A DNA stretch of 6,480 nucleotides from Helicobacteraceae bacterium (GCA_015488075.1 WFOM01000270.1:1-6480), one strand, 5' to 3'. Counted from the first letter of the stretch, positions 1-5,896 are shown. Numbers and translations: made by a program. The notes: generated by a model not told the origin, from the letters alone.

Positions 1-352
1 ATATAGTTACAACAGAGTCGGCATGGGTGTGATCAACAAACTTAAACGGCACAAATGAATGAAGTATAGCCTCTATTGAAGGGTTTGGGAAGCTTTTGTC
101 CGTCATAGCTTCTTTTTGAAACTTTACCATATCGCTGTCGCTTAAACTTTCAAACTCTAACAGATCAAGCAGTTTTTTTATGCTAACAGGTGTAAACCCC
201 TCTTTTTTTATAGTAGATAAATCCCAACCGCTACCTTTTACATACAAAGTATCACCGATTTTGACAGAGGTATTTCCACCTCCATGAAGCACTAAAGTAT
301 CATCTTTTCCTAAAAGGTTTGATGTATAAACCCTTAACTCTATATCACTCAT
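1..352 (-). CDS. Class II aldolase/adducin family protein, N-terminal 117 residues (cut by window edge)
   Basis: The reading frame is open from the ATG at 352 to the window edge. Landmarks are a Y-T-S-N-L-L-G segment (residues 9-15), HGGGNTS (23-29), YVKGSGWDL (37-45), and FVPFKFVDHTHAD (100-112). The H-T-H at 108-110 matches the metal-binding histidine pair of class II aldolases, which use a divalent metal, usually zinc, to stabilise an enediolate during aldol cleavage. The order of motifs resembles the aldolase half of the rhamnulose-1-phosphate aldolase/short-chain dehydrogenase fusions (YuxG/RhaD type) and stand-alone relatives. The substrate cannot be read from this fragment, nor can the presence of a C-terminal dehydrogenase domain. 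The start codon shares its A with the TGA stop of the upstream ABM gene. The Shine-Dalgarno is poor, so translation is probably coupled to that gene. A cytoplasmic enzyme is expected. Family assignment is fairly sure; exact function is not. Confidence 0.8.
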   Translation of the reverse strand, partial: MSDIELRVYTSNLLGKDDTLVLHGGGNTSVKIGDTLYVKGSGWDLSTIKKEGFTPVSIKKLLDLLEFESLSDSDMVKFQKEAMTDKSFPNPSIEAILHSFVPFKFVDHTHADSVVTI

Positions 353-651
353 CAACTCATCTTTACCAAAAAATCAAGCTCATCGGTATATTTTTTTTCA
401 CAATACTGTTCAAAATACTTTTTATAAACTTTATAGTGTGGTGATGTTTTATGTCCATTTAGAGCTTCCTCACTCTCCCAAGTCTCAACCGCCATAAATT
501 TTCTTGGGTTTTCTTTATACTGGTAGATGTTGTAGTTTAGACAACCATCTTCAGCTTTGCTTGGGATTACCATCATCTCTAAAAGCTCTTTTAACTCCTC
601 TACAAAATCCTCTTTTGCTATAAATGTTACCCTTTTTGTTATAGTTGCCAT
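352..651 (-). CDS. Antibiotic biosynthesis monooxygenase (ABM) domain protein, YgiN/LsrG-like
   Basis: A 99-residue protein, the usual size for a single ABM domain (dimeric ferredoxin-like alpha+beta barrel). The typical line-up is visible: an N-terminal strand (TKRVTFIAK, residues 5-13), a helix with E-E-L-K-E-L-L, then E-D-G-C-L-N-Y (34-40), N-P-R-K-F (48-52), E-T-W-E-S-E-E-A-L (56-64), H67 and S-P-H-Y (70-73). Relatives include quinol monooxygenase YgiN and the AI-2 phosphate isomerase LsrG, but many members have no known substrate and need no cofactor. No specific reaction is claimed. The start at 651 has an AAGGTG Shine-Dalgarno at 656-661. The gene lies 17 bases after dprA, and its stop overlaps the start of the class II aldolase gene by one base, so co-expression with that enzyme is likely. 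A joint role in handling a small carbonyl compound is conceivable but only inferred. Confidence 0.85.
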   Translation of the reverse strand: MATITKRVTFIAKEDFVEELKELLEMMVIPSKAEDGCLNYNIYQYKENPRKFMAVETWESEEALNGHKTSPHYKVYKKYFEQYCEKKYTDELDFLVKMS

Positions 652-668
652 ATTTCACCTTAAATTGA

Positions 669-1424
669 TTATGTTAAAAAAATTTTACCGTTTAAAACCT
701 TAATTTTACCTGCTAACTCATACTCGTAAACTTTTGTGTCGTATTTTGCAACAGCTTCATCAAATGTTGGATTTGTTTTACAAAACTCTAAAAAATCATC
801 TTTTATTTCATTGTCTTTTATACCAAAACCCTCTAAAAAACTATCTATATCATATATGGGTTTTGCTTTTTGTTCTTGTAGAAGCTTGTGTGTAAGCCTG
901 CTTTCATTTAGTCTATGCGGTAAAACATATATATCTTTGTTTTGTTTTAAGGCAAACTCTATACTTCTTTGTGTTCCGCTGTTTTCATCTGCATATCCGA
1001 CTATCAAAACTTCACCAAGAGCAACTATAAGTTCGTTTCTTATAGGAAAATTGTATATGTTTGACGGTGTGTTAGGTTCAAATTCCGATAAAACAAGTCC
1101 GTTTTGCTCTATATCTTTTATCATATTTGCATTTGTTTTTGGGTATCTTTTATCTATACCCGTAGCTGAGATCATGATAGTGTTTTGGCTGCCTGCTCCC
1201 ATATGTGCATAGGTATCTATACCTATAGCTCCACCACTAACTATAATAAAACCGTTTTGGGAGAGTTTTTGTGATAGTTGATATATGGTTTGCTTTGAGT
1301 ATTCGTTTGCTCTTCTTGAGCCTACTATGGAGATTTTTCTTTTGTTTAAAAGTTTTAAATCACCTTTGTAGTAAAGCTCTTTTTTATAATACTCTGTTTT
1401 TATTTTGTTAAAGTTGGTTGACAT
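669..1424 (-). CDS. dprA: DNA processing protein DprA (Smf), RecA loader in natural transformation
   Basis: 251 residues. DprA binds incoming single-stranded DNA in the cytoplasm and loads RecA on it during transformation. The Rossmann core is clear: I-S-I-V-G-S-R-R (31-38), SGGAIGIDTYAH (63-74), T-G-I-D-K-R-Y-P-K-T-N (88-98), S-E-F (113-115), N-F-P-I-R-N-E-L-I-V-A-L (125-136) and S-G-T-Q-R-S-I-E-F-A-L (149-159). Residues about 209-250 look like the small winged-helix (DML1-like) C-terminal domain. The usual N-terminal helical (SAM-like) domain is absent, which makes the protein short, as I recall for Helicobacter DprA (about 266 residues). The P-G...G-x-x-x-L-I-x-x-G-A stretch of most DprAs is replaced by L-P-H-R-L-N-E-S-R-L-T-H-K-L-L (168-182), apparently a lineage variant. 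The start lies inside the 3' end of the deacetylase gene (17-base overlap) with no good Shine-Dalgarno, suggesting coupled translation. Confidence 0.93.
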   Translation of the reverse strand: MSTNFNKIKTEYYKKELYYKGDLKLLNKRKISIVGSRRANEYSKQTIYQLSQKLSQNGFIIVSGGAIGIDTYAHMGAGSQNTIMISATGIDKRYPKTNANMIKDIEQNGLVLSEFEPNTPSNIYNFPIRNELIVALGEVLIVGYADENSGTQRSIEFALKQNKDIYVLPHRLNESRLTHKLLQEQKAKPIYDIDSFLEGFGIKDNEIKDDFLEFCKTNPTFDEAVAKYDTKVYEYELAGKIKVLNGKIFLT

Positions 1425-2397
1425 ATATCAAATCTACATCTTTTAGGATATTTTTTGACTCTTTTAAGGCTTTTATAGTGTTTTTATGAGGATGCCCTAT
1501 GGCTATGGCAATACCGTATTTTTTAGAGATTCTTATAGCCTCTTTTATCTGTTTTTTTATAGATGCAACATCACCTTTGTGGTCCAAAAACACATCTCTT
1601 GCTATATATCTATTGCCATACAGCTTCATTACTCTTGGCACCTGGGTTTTGGCTGTTGTCCTACTGTCAATGAATGTTATATCAAAATCATCCAAAACTT
1701 TTATAAGCCTTTTAACCGCTACTAAATCTGAAGTAAATTTACTTCCTGTATGATTGTTTATGTAGTGAACTCTTGGAAAATCTTTTTTTATCTTTTCAAT
1801 TCTTCTTTTTATATCATCTACACTGTCATCAACCCTTAGAGTGTTTTTCTCCTCTTTGTGAAAATTCATAGCTTCCATCGGCAGATGTATCATATATATC
1901 TTTTCTTTTGCCGCAAGTTTTGGAGTATCGGGATGTATGGGACTTGGAGGGAAAAAAGACATCGTTACAGGGATGTGCAGTGATTTTATATCTCTTACCT
2001 GATATGCAAAAGATACATCATCAAATATTATGGCAATTTTTGGTTTTTTTGTATGAAGTTTGGTTTTGTGTTTTATAGGTTTTAAAACTTCGCTGTCACT
2101 TACTTCATGTGCTGCCGTTACATCTTTTTTTCTTTCCTCTTTAAGTATAGATTTTAGTTCATCTTTGAGGTTTTTTGTATCGGTTTTTAGTTTGTGTAAC
2201 TCTTTTTTGGTTTTTATCTTGTGTTCATTCAGTTTTTGTGTATAACTTTGTTTTGCATCACCGTATCCAAAGTAGTATCCGGCTAAAAATGTGCTAAGAA
2301 GCAGTATAAATCCGCTTAAAATCCATGCTGTTTTTGTAAGTATCTGATGAGAAAGATCAAAAGATTTTTTTTTCTTTTTGTTTTTTTTCTTTGGCAT
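1408..2397 (-). CDS. Membrane-anchored divergent polysaccharide deacetylase family protein (YibQ-like, PF04748)
   Basis: 329 residues. The protein opens with a very lysine-rich stretch (2-11), then one hydrophobic segment at about 25-46 that should act as an uncleaved anchor with the C-terminal part outside the cytoplasmic membrane. A charged, probably coiled-coil linker follows (about 50-92) and then the catalytic-type domain (about 118-329). Family landmarks are I-A-I-I-F-D-D (121-127), H-L-P-M-E-A (171-176), N-N-H-T-G-S-K-F-T (214-222), D-S-R-T (244-247), R-D-V-F-L-D (267-272) and G-H-P-H (301-304), so the metal-site Asp and His positions of the fold are kept. The family is related to NodB-type deacetylases, but its true substrate is generally unknown, and a cell-wall or surface glycan role is only inferred. 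The start at 2397 is supported by AAGG at 2404-2407, six bases upstream and touching the argJ stop. The 3' end overlaps dprA by 17 bases. Confidence 0.9.
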   Translation of the reverse strand: MPKKKNKKKKKSFDLSHQILTKTAWILSGFILLLSTFLAGYYFGYGDAKQSYTQKLNEHKIKTKKELHKLKTDTKNLKDELKSILKEERKKDVTAAHEVSDSEVLKPIKHKTKLHTKKPKIAIIFDDVSFAYQVRDIKSLHIPVTMSFFPPSPIHPDTPKLAAKEKIYMIHLPMEAMNFHKEEKNTLRVDDSVDDIKRRIEKIKKDFPRVHYINNHTGSKFTSDLVAVKRLIKVLDDFDITFIDSRTTAKTQVPRVMKLYGNRYIARDVFLDHKGDVASIKKQIKEAIRISKKYGIAIAIGHPHKNTIKALKESKNILKDVDLIYVNQL

Positions 2398-2403
2398 TTA
2401 TAA

Positions 2404-2407
2404 CCTT
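2404..2407 (-). promoter_or_regulatory. Shine-Dalgarno of the YibQ-like gene, overlapping the argJ stop codon
   Basis: AAGG on the minus strand lies six bases before the ATG at 2397. Its first bases are part of the argJ TAA stop (2408-2406). Ribosomes finishing argJ therefore end on the initiation region of the next gene, which favours coupled translation. Confidence 0.65.
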
Positions 2408-3584
2408 ATGTTCTGTAGTCTGCATTGATTTTTATATACTCATAGCTCAAATCACAGCTGTAAGCTACAAATGTTCCATCACCTATGCCAAGGTCACACT
2501 TTATACTAAACTCTTTTTTCTTCATCACTTCTGCCGCTTTTGCTTCATTTTCTTCGTCAAAAAGGATATTTCCTTTATCATAAACCAAAACATCATCAAA
2601 AGATATACTCAGTTTTTCTTCATCTGCTTCTATACCGCATGATCCTATGGTAGAGGCTATCCTTCCCCAGTTTGGATCTTCACCGAATACGGCAGTTTTT
2701 ACAAGAAGCGAGTTTGAAAGTGCCTTTGCCGCTTTTTTTGCCTGGGCATCGCTTTTGGCACCCGTTATACTAAATGATACAAGTTTATTGGCTCCTTCGC
2801 CGTCACGAACAATCTCTTTTGCAAGATAAAGCATGATCTTATAGAGTGCTTCTATAAATGCATGTTTGTCATATGCTTTTGATTTTCTGTTTGATAGAAG
2901 TAAAACCGTATCGTTTGTTGATGTGTCTCCATCTACACTTATGGCATTGAAAGTTACTTCAACCGTTTCTTTTAATATCTCTTCCATATCCTCTTTTGGT
3001 ATATCTGCATCGGTCGTTATAAAACAAAGCATAGTAGCCATGGCAGGGTCTATCATACCTGCACCTTTTGCGATACCGCCTATTTTGAAACTACTGCCGT
3101 CTTCAAGTGTTACTTTGTATGCTATCTCTTTGTGGGTAGAGTCTGTTGTCATTATCGCTTTTGCACATTCGGTTGAGTTTTTTTTGTAAAAGTCAAATTT
3201 TTTAAGTCCTGTTATGATCTTTTCTTTCGGAAGTCTTACACCTATAACACCTGTTGAACTCATGACAGGGTTTATCATATCTTTTGGAAGGTTTGAAAGT
3301 ATCTCTTCTATATCATCTATTCCCTCTTTACCGGTTAGTGCATTTGCATTTTTTGAGTTTACAAGCACAAAGTTTGTTTTAAAATCACCCTTTTGTTTAA
3401 AATGTTTTATACATGCAGCACTGAATTTGTTTTTAGTAAAAACCGAAGCAACATCACATAGTGTGTCACTGTGTATATATCCAAGATCGTTTTCACCGCT
3501 CTCTTTTAACCCTATGTTTATACCGTCGGCAAAAAAACCGTCTGCCAAAGTTATACCGCCCTCAGCCTGCTCAAGTCTATACAT
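2406..3584 (-). CDS. argJ: Arginine biosynthesis protein ArgJ (glutamate N-acetyltransferase / ornithine acetyltransferase)
   Basis: 392 residues, a normal full length. ArgJ moves the acetyl group from N-acetylornithine to glutamate in the cyclic arginine pathway; some members also use acetyl-CoA and so carry out the first step. The precursor cuts itself between Ala and Thr to give alpha and beta chains, and the new N-terminal Thr is the nucleophile. The cleavage motif is visible as K-G-A-G-M-I-D-P-A-M-A-T-M-L (173-186), placing the cut at Ala183/Thr184. Other signatures are N-S-K-N-A-N-A (76-82), S-S-T-G-V-I-G (109-115, oxyanion-hole region), S-V-D-G-D-T-S-T-N-D-T (216-226), G-E-D-P-N-W-G-R (301-308) and the C-terminal Y-I-K-I-N-A-D-Y-R-T (383-392). 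Whether it is mono- or bifunctional cannot be told from sequence alone. The start at 3584 has a strong AAGGAG. It overlaps the channel gene by 8 bases. No other arg gene is in the window. Confidence 0.97.
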   Translation of the reverse strand: MYRLEQAEGGITLADGFFADGINIGLKESGENDLGYIHSDTLCDVASVFTKNKFSAACIKHFKQKGDFKTNFVLVNSKNANALTGKEGIDDIEEILSNLPKDMINPVMSSTGVIGVRLPKEKIITGLKKFDFYKKNSTECAKAIMTTDSTHKEIAYKVTLEDGSSFKIGGIAKGAGMIDPAMATMLCFITTDADIPKEDMEEILKETVEVTFNAISVDGDTSTNDTVLLLSNRKSKAYDKHAFIEALYKIMLYLAKEIVRDGEGANKLVSFSITGAKSDAQAKKAAKALSNSLLVKTAVFGEDPNWGRIASTIGSCGIEADEEKLSISFDDVLVYDKGNILFDEENEAKAAEVMKKKEFSIKCDLGIGDGTFVAYSCDLSYEYIKINADYRT

Positions 3585-4707
3585 ATTTAAGCTCCTTAGG
3601 TTTTATCCTCTTTCTTATAAGATCTTTTGTCATTTTTATACCGTTGTGACTTCCTATTAGAAGCAGTTTTGATTCACTGTTTATTATGGTGTCACCTTTT
3701 GGCATTGGCAAAAATTTGCCGTCTTTTCTTTTTATACCTATAACTGAAGTGTTTGCTATGTCTCTTATGTGTGTTTCTTTTAGTTTTTTCAGCACCATCC
3801 AGCTGTATTTCGGAACAAATACCTCTTCCATAGTCAAAGTGGCATCACTTCTGTATAAAAACTCTTCTAGTAGGTTTTGCATATCGGGTCTTGATGCTAT
3901 GGCACTTACTCTCTGGGCTGTAAGTTTTGTAGGATTTACAACGGTATCTGCTCCAAGTTTTTTCAGTTTTTCAACATCGCTTTGATTTTGTGCAGCTGAG
4001 ATTATATAGTATGGTCTTGGAACGAAGTGCTCTTTTTCAAAAAGCCTAACAGAAGCTATAAGTGCTATGTTGTCAGATATGGAGCTAGAGAGCGTTATAA
4101 GACCTTTTGCACTTGCAAGGTGTGATTTTAGCATGGTCTCTTCCGCATGCGGTTCTGCACATATAAAGTAAGGGTATTTGTGTTTTTTTGCCAACTCTTC
4201 TATATCTTCTCTTGGATCTACTACAACAAAAGGGATATGGTTATGTCTTAGTTCTTTGGTCAGCTCAACCGTATAATCGTTGTGGTAACACACAACAAAA
4301 TGTTTTTTCAACCTTGCAATCTTGTAAAGCATACTTCGCTCCTTTAAAATCGATAGAAGAGTTCCTTTGTTTATCTCATTTACCAGTATACCTACAGCCA
4401 GAGAAAATATGGCAAAACCGGTTATGATAAGTGTTATGGTAAAAATTCTTCCGGCCTGTGATATAGGTGCTATCTCACCAAAACCGACTGTTGTAAATGT
4501 TATACCTGTTTGGTATATGGCATCCATAAGGTTCATATCATCTATGATGACATAACCCATAGCACCGACTAACATTATAGCAACCGTAAGTATAAGCGGT
4601 AATCTAAAAGGTTTTAGTTGAGGGTATATGGATGGAACGATTTTTGGATCAGGTTTTGAGGAACTCTCCCAATGGAGAAATTTTTTGAGTTTTTTAAAAA
4701 GGTTCAT
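3577..4707 (-). CDS. Two-transmembrane potassium channel with cytoplasmic RCK (TrkA-N/TrkA-C) domains
   Basis: 376 residues. Order: a basic cytoplasmic N-terminus, TM1 at about 36-55, a pore loop with filter T-T-V-G-F-G-E (72-78), TM2 at about 87-110, an RCK/TrkA-N domain at about 134-262 and a TrkA-C-like domain at about 290-370. The filter is the T-V-G-Y-G-D type with F for Y and E for D, both seen in other K+ channels. The layout is that of MthK and, from memory, Helicobacter pylori HpKchA: a tetrameric inner-membrane pore gated by its RCK ring. The first RCK strand reads H-F-V-V-C-Y-H-N-D-Y-T (136-146), so the glycine-rich nucleotide motif G-x-G-x-x-G is absent; this is nearer MthK's C-G-W-S-E-S-T. 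Positions matching MthK's Ca2+ ligands also differ (see findings). The start at 4707 follows AAAGG closely and lies in a hairpin shared with the end of rpmB. The 3' end overlaps argJ by 8 bases. Confidence 0.92.
   Translation of the reverse strand: MNLFKKLKKFLHWESSSKPDPKIVPSIYPQLKPFRLPLILTVAIMLVGAMGYVIIDDMNLMDAIYQTGITFTTVGFGEIAPISQAGRIFTITLIITGFAIFSLAVGILVNEINKGTLLSILKERSMLYKIARLKKHFVVCYHNDYTVELTKELRHNHIPFVVVDPREDIEELAKKHKYPYFICAEPHAEETMLKSHLASAKGLITLSSSISDNIALIASVRLFEKEHFVPRPYYIISAAQNQSDVEKLKKLGADTVVNPTKLTAQRVSAIASRPDMQNLLEEFLYRSDATLTMEEVFVPKYSWMVLKKLKETHIRDIANTSVIGIKRKDGKFLPMPKGDTIINSESKLLLIGSHNGIKMTKDLIRKRIKPKELKYV
3592..3597 (-). promoter_or_regulatory. Strong Shine-Dalgarno of argJ inside the channel gene's last codons
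   Basis: AAGGAG on the minus strand sits seven bases before the argJ ATG at 3584. It is coded within the last residues of the channel protein (P-K-E-L-K-Y-V). It fixes the argJ start and lets argJ be translated at its own rate despite the 8-base overlap. Confidence 0.8.
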
Positions 4708-4732
4708 AACCTTTCACTTAAAAGTTATGAAC
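4702..4732 (-). promoter_or_regulatory. Hairpin joining the rpmB stop codon to the channel gene's ribosome binding site
   Basis: GTTCATAAC (minus strand, 4732-4724) and GTTATGAAC (4710-4702) are perfect inverted repeats. The pairing continues inward through one U-G pair (4723/4711) and three A-U pairs, giving a 13-bp stem with a five-base loop AAGTG (4719-4715). The 5' arm holds the rpmB stop TAA (4727-4725). The 3' arm holds AAAGG (4714-4710) and the channel ATG (4707-4705). Five Ts follow the stem after one C on the minus strand, so it could also act as a weak terminator. On the plus strand it is followed by eight Ts (4735-4742). Only 3 of the 9 outer pairs are G-C. The structure is seen directly; its function is inferred. 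Confidence 0.6.
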
Positions 4733-4916
4733 TCTTTTTTTTCATCGTTCTTAAAGCTTTTGCTGAAACTTTGATTTTTTTTCTTGTTCCGTCTTCAAGA
4801 GTGATTCTGACTGTTCTTAGGTTTGGTAAGAATCTTCTTTTTGTTCTGTTTTTAGCGTGAGAAACATTGTTCCCGCTCATAGGTCCTTTACCGCTAATAG
4901 CACATTTTCTTGCCAT
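4725..4916 (-). CDS. rpmB: 50S ribosomal protein L28 (bL28)
   Basis: 63 residues, a typical short bL28. The family signature is intact: [12 protein letters not shown] at the start, [19 protein letters not shown] (15-33), then R-I-T-L-E-D-G-T and a very basic tail that includes S-A-K-A-L-R-T-M. It binds 23S rRNA in the large subunit. Only one cysteine (Cys5) is present, so this is the form without a CxxC zinc ribbon. The start at 4916 is supported by AAGGG at 4924-4928, seven bases upstream, and by a good -10 box about 44 bases upstream. It is the first gene of the leftward cluster. The channel gene begins 17 bases after its stop, across a hairpin that may lower downstream expression relative to this abundant protein. 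Confidence 0.98.
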   Translation of the reverse strand: MARKCAISGKGPMSGNNVSHAKNRTKRRFLPNLRTVRITLEDGTRKKIKVSAKALRTMKKKSS

Positions 4917-4959
4917 TTTTTATCCCTTAATTTGGTTGTGGTTTTAAAAAAAGTTTAGA

Positions 4960-4982
4960 ATTATACCCTAAAAAAACAAAAA
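4960..4982 (-). promoter_or_regulatory. Probable sigma-70 promoter of the rpmB cluster
   Basis: On the minus strand a perfect -10 box TATAAT (4965-4960) is preceded by TAGGG and a T-rich stretch (4982-4970). There is no TTGACA at the expected -35 position. This is the layout described for Campylobacter/Helicobacter sigma-70 promoters. Transcription would start near 4953, giving a leader of about 37 bases with the AAGGG site. The assignment is by eye. Confidence 0.65.
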
Positions 4983-5027
4983 TATCGCTTAAATGTAAAA
5001 ATGGGAATTGAGGATTGAGATAAACAG

Positions 5028-5055
5028 TGCTTTTTTATTTTAGTTTTATTATAAA
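5028..5055 (+). promoter_or_regulatory. Probable promoter of the HDOD/STAS gene pair
   Basis: TATAAA at 5050-5055 lies behind a T-rich run (5031-5050) with a TGC at its head, again without a -35 hexamer. Transcription would begin near 5062, about 34 bases before the proposed TTG start. It diverges from the rpmB promoter; the two -10 boxes are about 85 bases apart. No operator repeat is evident between them. Confidence 0.5.
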
Positions 5056-5082
5056 GTAGGTAGAATTAAACAGAAATTATTT

Positions 5083-5089
5083 AAAGGTG
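5083..5089 (+). promoter_or_regulatory. Shine-Dalgarno that decides the HDOD gene start
   Basis: AAAGGTG is the only good ribosome binding site before this frame. It covers the in-frame GTG at 5087, so that codon cannot be the start it serves. It is well spaced for the in-frame TTG at 5096. An out-of-frame ATG at 5092 is closer and would give only six codons. Confidence 0.65.
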
Positions 5090-5095
5090 ACATGT

Positions 5096-5896
5096 TTGAT
5101 AACAAAAGATGATATAGAAGAGTTTATATCCAAGCTTCCGCCCGCTCCAAAGACAGTAAATGAGACTGTAAAACTTTTAAAAGCGGGTGAATTAAACAAA
5201 GCCGCAAAAGTTGCCTCTGAAGACAAAGCACTGAATCTTTATCTAAAAGATCTTTTAAACAAACCTGCCTTTGGTCTTACAAAAGAGGTAAGCGATACCG
5301 TTCAGATCTTTTCCATACTGGGTATAAACGGTTCTTTGCAGGCTATATACAACTACCTTTTAAATATGATTTCTCCGAAAAAATGGATATATTTTAATCT
5401 GAATCAAAAAAAGTTTAACGATTTTCAGGCTGAACTAAGTGCTAACTGGAAAAAAATACTTGATTATCTGAAGGTAAAAGACGGTGATATAGAAGCAAGT
5501 ATATCTCTTCTTCCGTCATCCGTAATAGTGTGTGAAGCACTGTTTAACAAAAACAAAAAAGATGTTGAGCTTGTAAGAAGCTCTTTGGATATAGATTTAA
5601 ACACAATCCTAAAAAGACTCAGCGGTTATGATATATTTGATGTTTGTGTCCTGATAGCAAAAAAATGGGAGATGGGAAAAAATATACAAAAGATTGTAAA
5701 ATATTCATCAGGGATTGTAAAAGAAGATACAAACGATGAAACCGTAGTGTTTGCCAAATGGATGCATTTACTGCTTTTTTATATCCTCTCAAAACCGGAG
5801 TTTATAGAAAGCGGACTGAATGATTTTATAGAGTTTAAGATAGAGTTTGTAACAGATATATATGATGATTTCAGCAAGGTTATTAAAACAGTATGA
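5096..5896 (+). CDS. HDOD domain-containing protein, probable TTG start
   Basis: 266 residues from TTG. The N-terminal half matches the HDOD pattern: I-S-K-L-P-P-A-P (11-18) opening helix 1, a small helical repeat A-A-K-V-A-S-E-D-K-A-L (36-46), L-L-N-K-P-A-F-G-L (53-61) in place of the usual L-x-N-S-A-x-F, then V-S-D-T-V-Q-I-F-S-I-L-G (65-76). HDOD is a non-enzymatic relative of HD phosphohydrolases, found in signalling and chemotaxis proteins. I see no H-D catalytic pair and no attached GGDEF, EAL or receiver domain. The C-terminal half (about 110-266) is helical and not recognised beyond likely continuation of the HDOD fold. No signal peptide or membrane segment is evident, so it should be cytoplasmic. 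A GTG nine bases upstream would extend it by three residues but sits in the Shine-Dalgarno. Its stop overlaps the next start as ATGA. The partner and signal are unknown. Confidence 0.8.
   Translation: MITKDDIEEFISKLPPAPKTVNETVKLLKAGELNKAAKVASEDKALNLYLKDLLNKPAFGLTKEVSDTVQIFSILGINGSLQAIYNYLLNMISPKKWIYFNLNQKKFNDFQAELSANWKKILDYLKVKDGDIEASISLLPSSVIVCEALFNKNKKDVELVRSSLDIDLNTILKRLSGYDIFDVCVLIAKKWEMGKNIQKIVKYSSGIVKEDTNDETVVFAKWMHLLLFYILSKPEFIESGLNDFIEFKIEFVTDIYDDFSKVIKTV

Noticed and set aside
736..1212. A 158-codon plus-strand open frame opposite dprA
   Set aside because: It lies wholly antisense to a well-supported dprA, has a Ser/Phe/Leu-rich composition typical of the complement of an AT-rich gene, and has no recognisable motif.
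2391..2642. An 83-codon plus-strand frame opposite the argJ 3' end
   Set aside because: It is antisense to the conserved C-terminal motif of ArgJ, with a Phe/Cys/Ile-rich composition and no ribosome binding site.
3214..3660. A 148-codon plus-strand open frame opposite the argJ start and channel end
   Set aside because: It spans the junction of two certain minus-strand genes and its sequence has no domain features; it is a shadow frame.
4917..5095. A small RNA, riboswitch or operator in the divergent intergenic region
   Set aside because: I found no stable hairpin, repeat or conserved element by eye beyond the two promoters and their ribosome binding sites.
5092..5112. ATG at 5092 as the start of the plus-strand gene
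   Set aside because: It runs out of frame with the long reading frame and stops after six codons; the TTG at 5096 fits the Shine-Dalgarno better. Kept only as a point about initiation.
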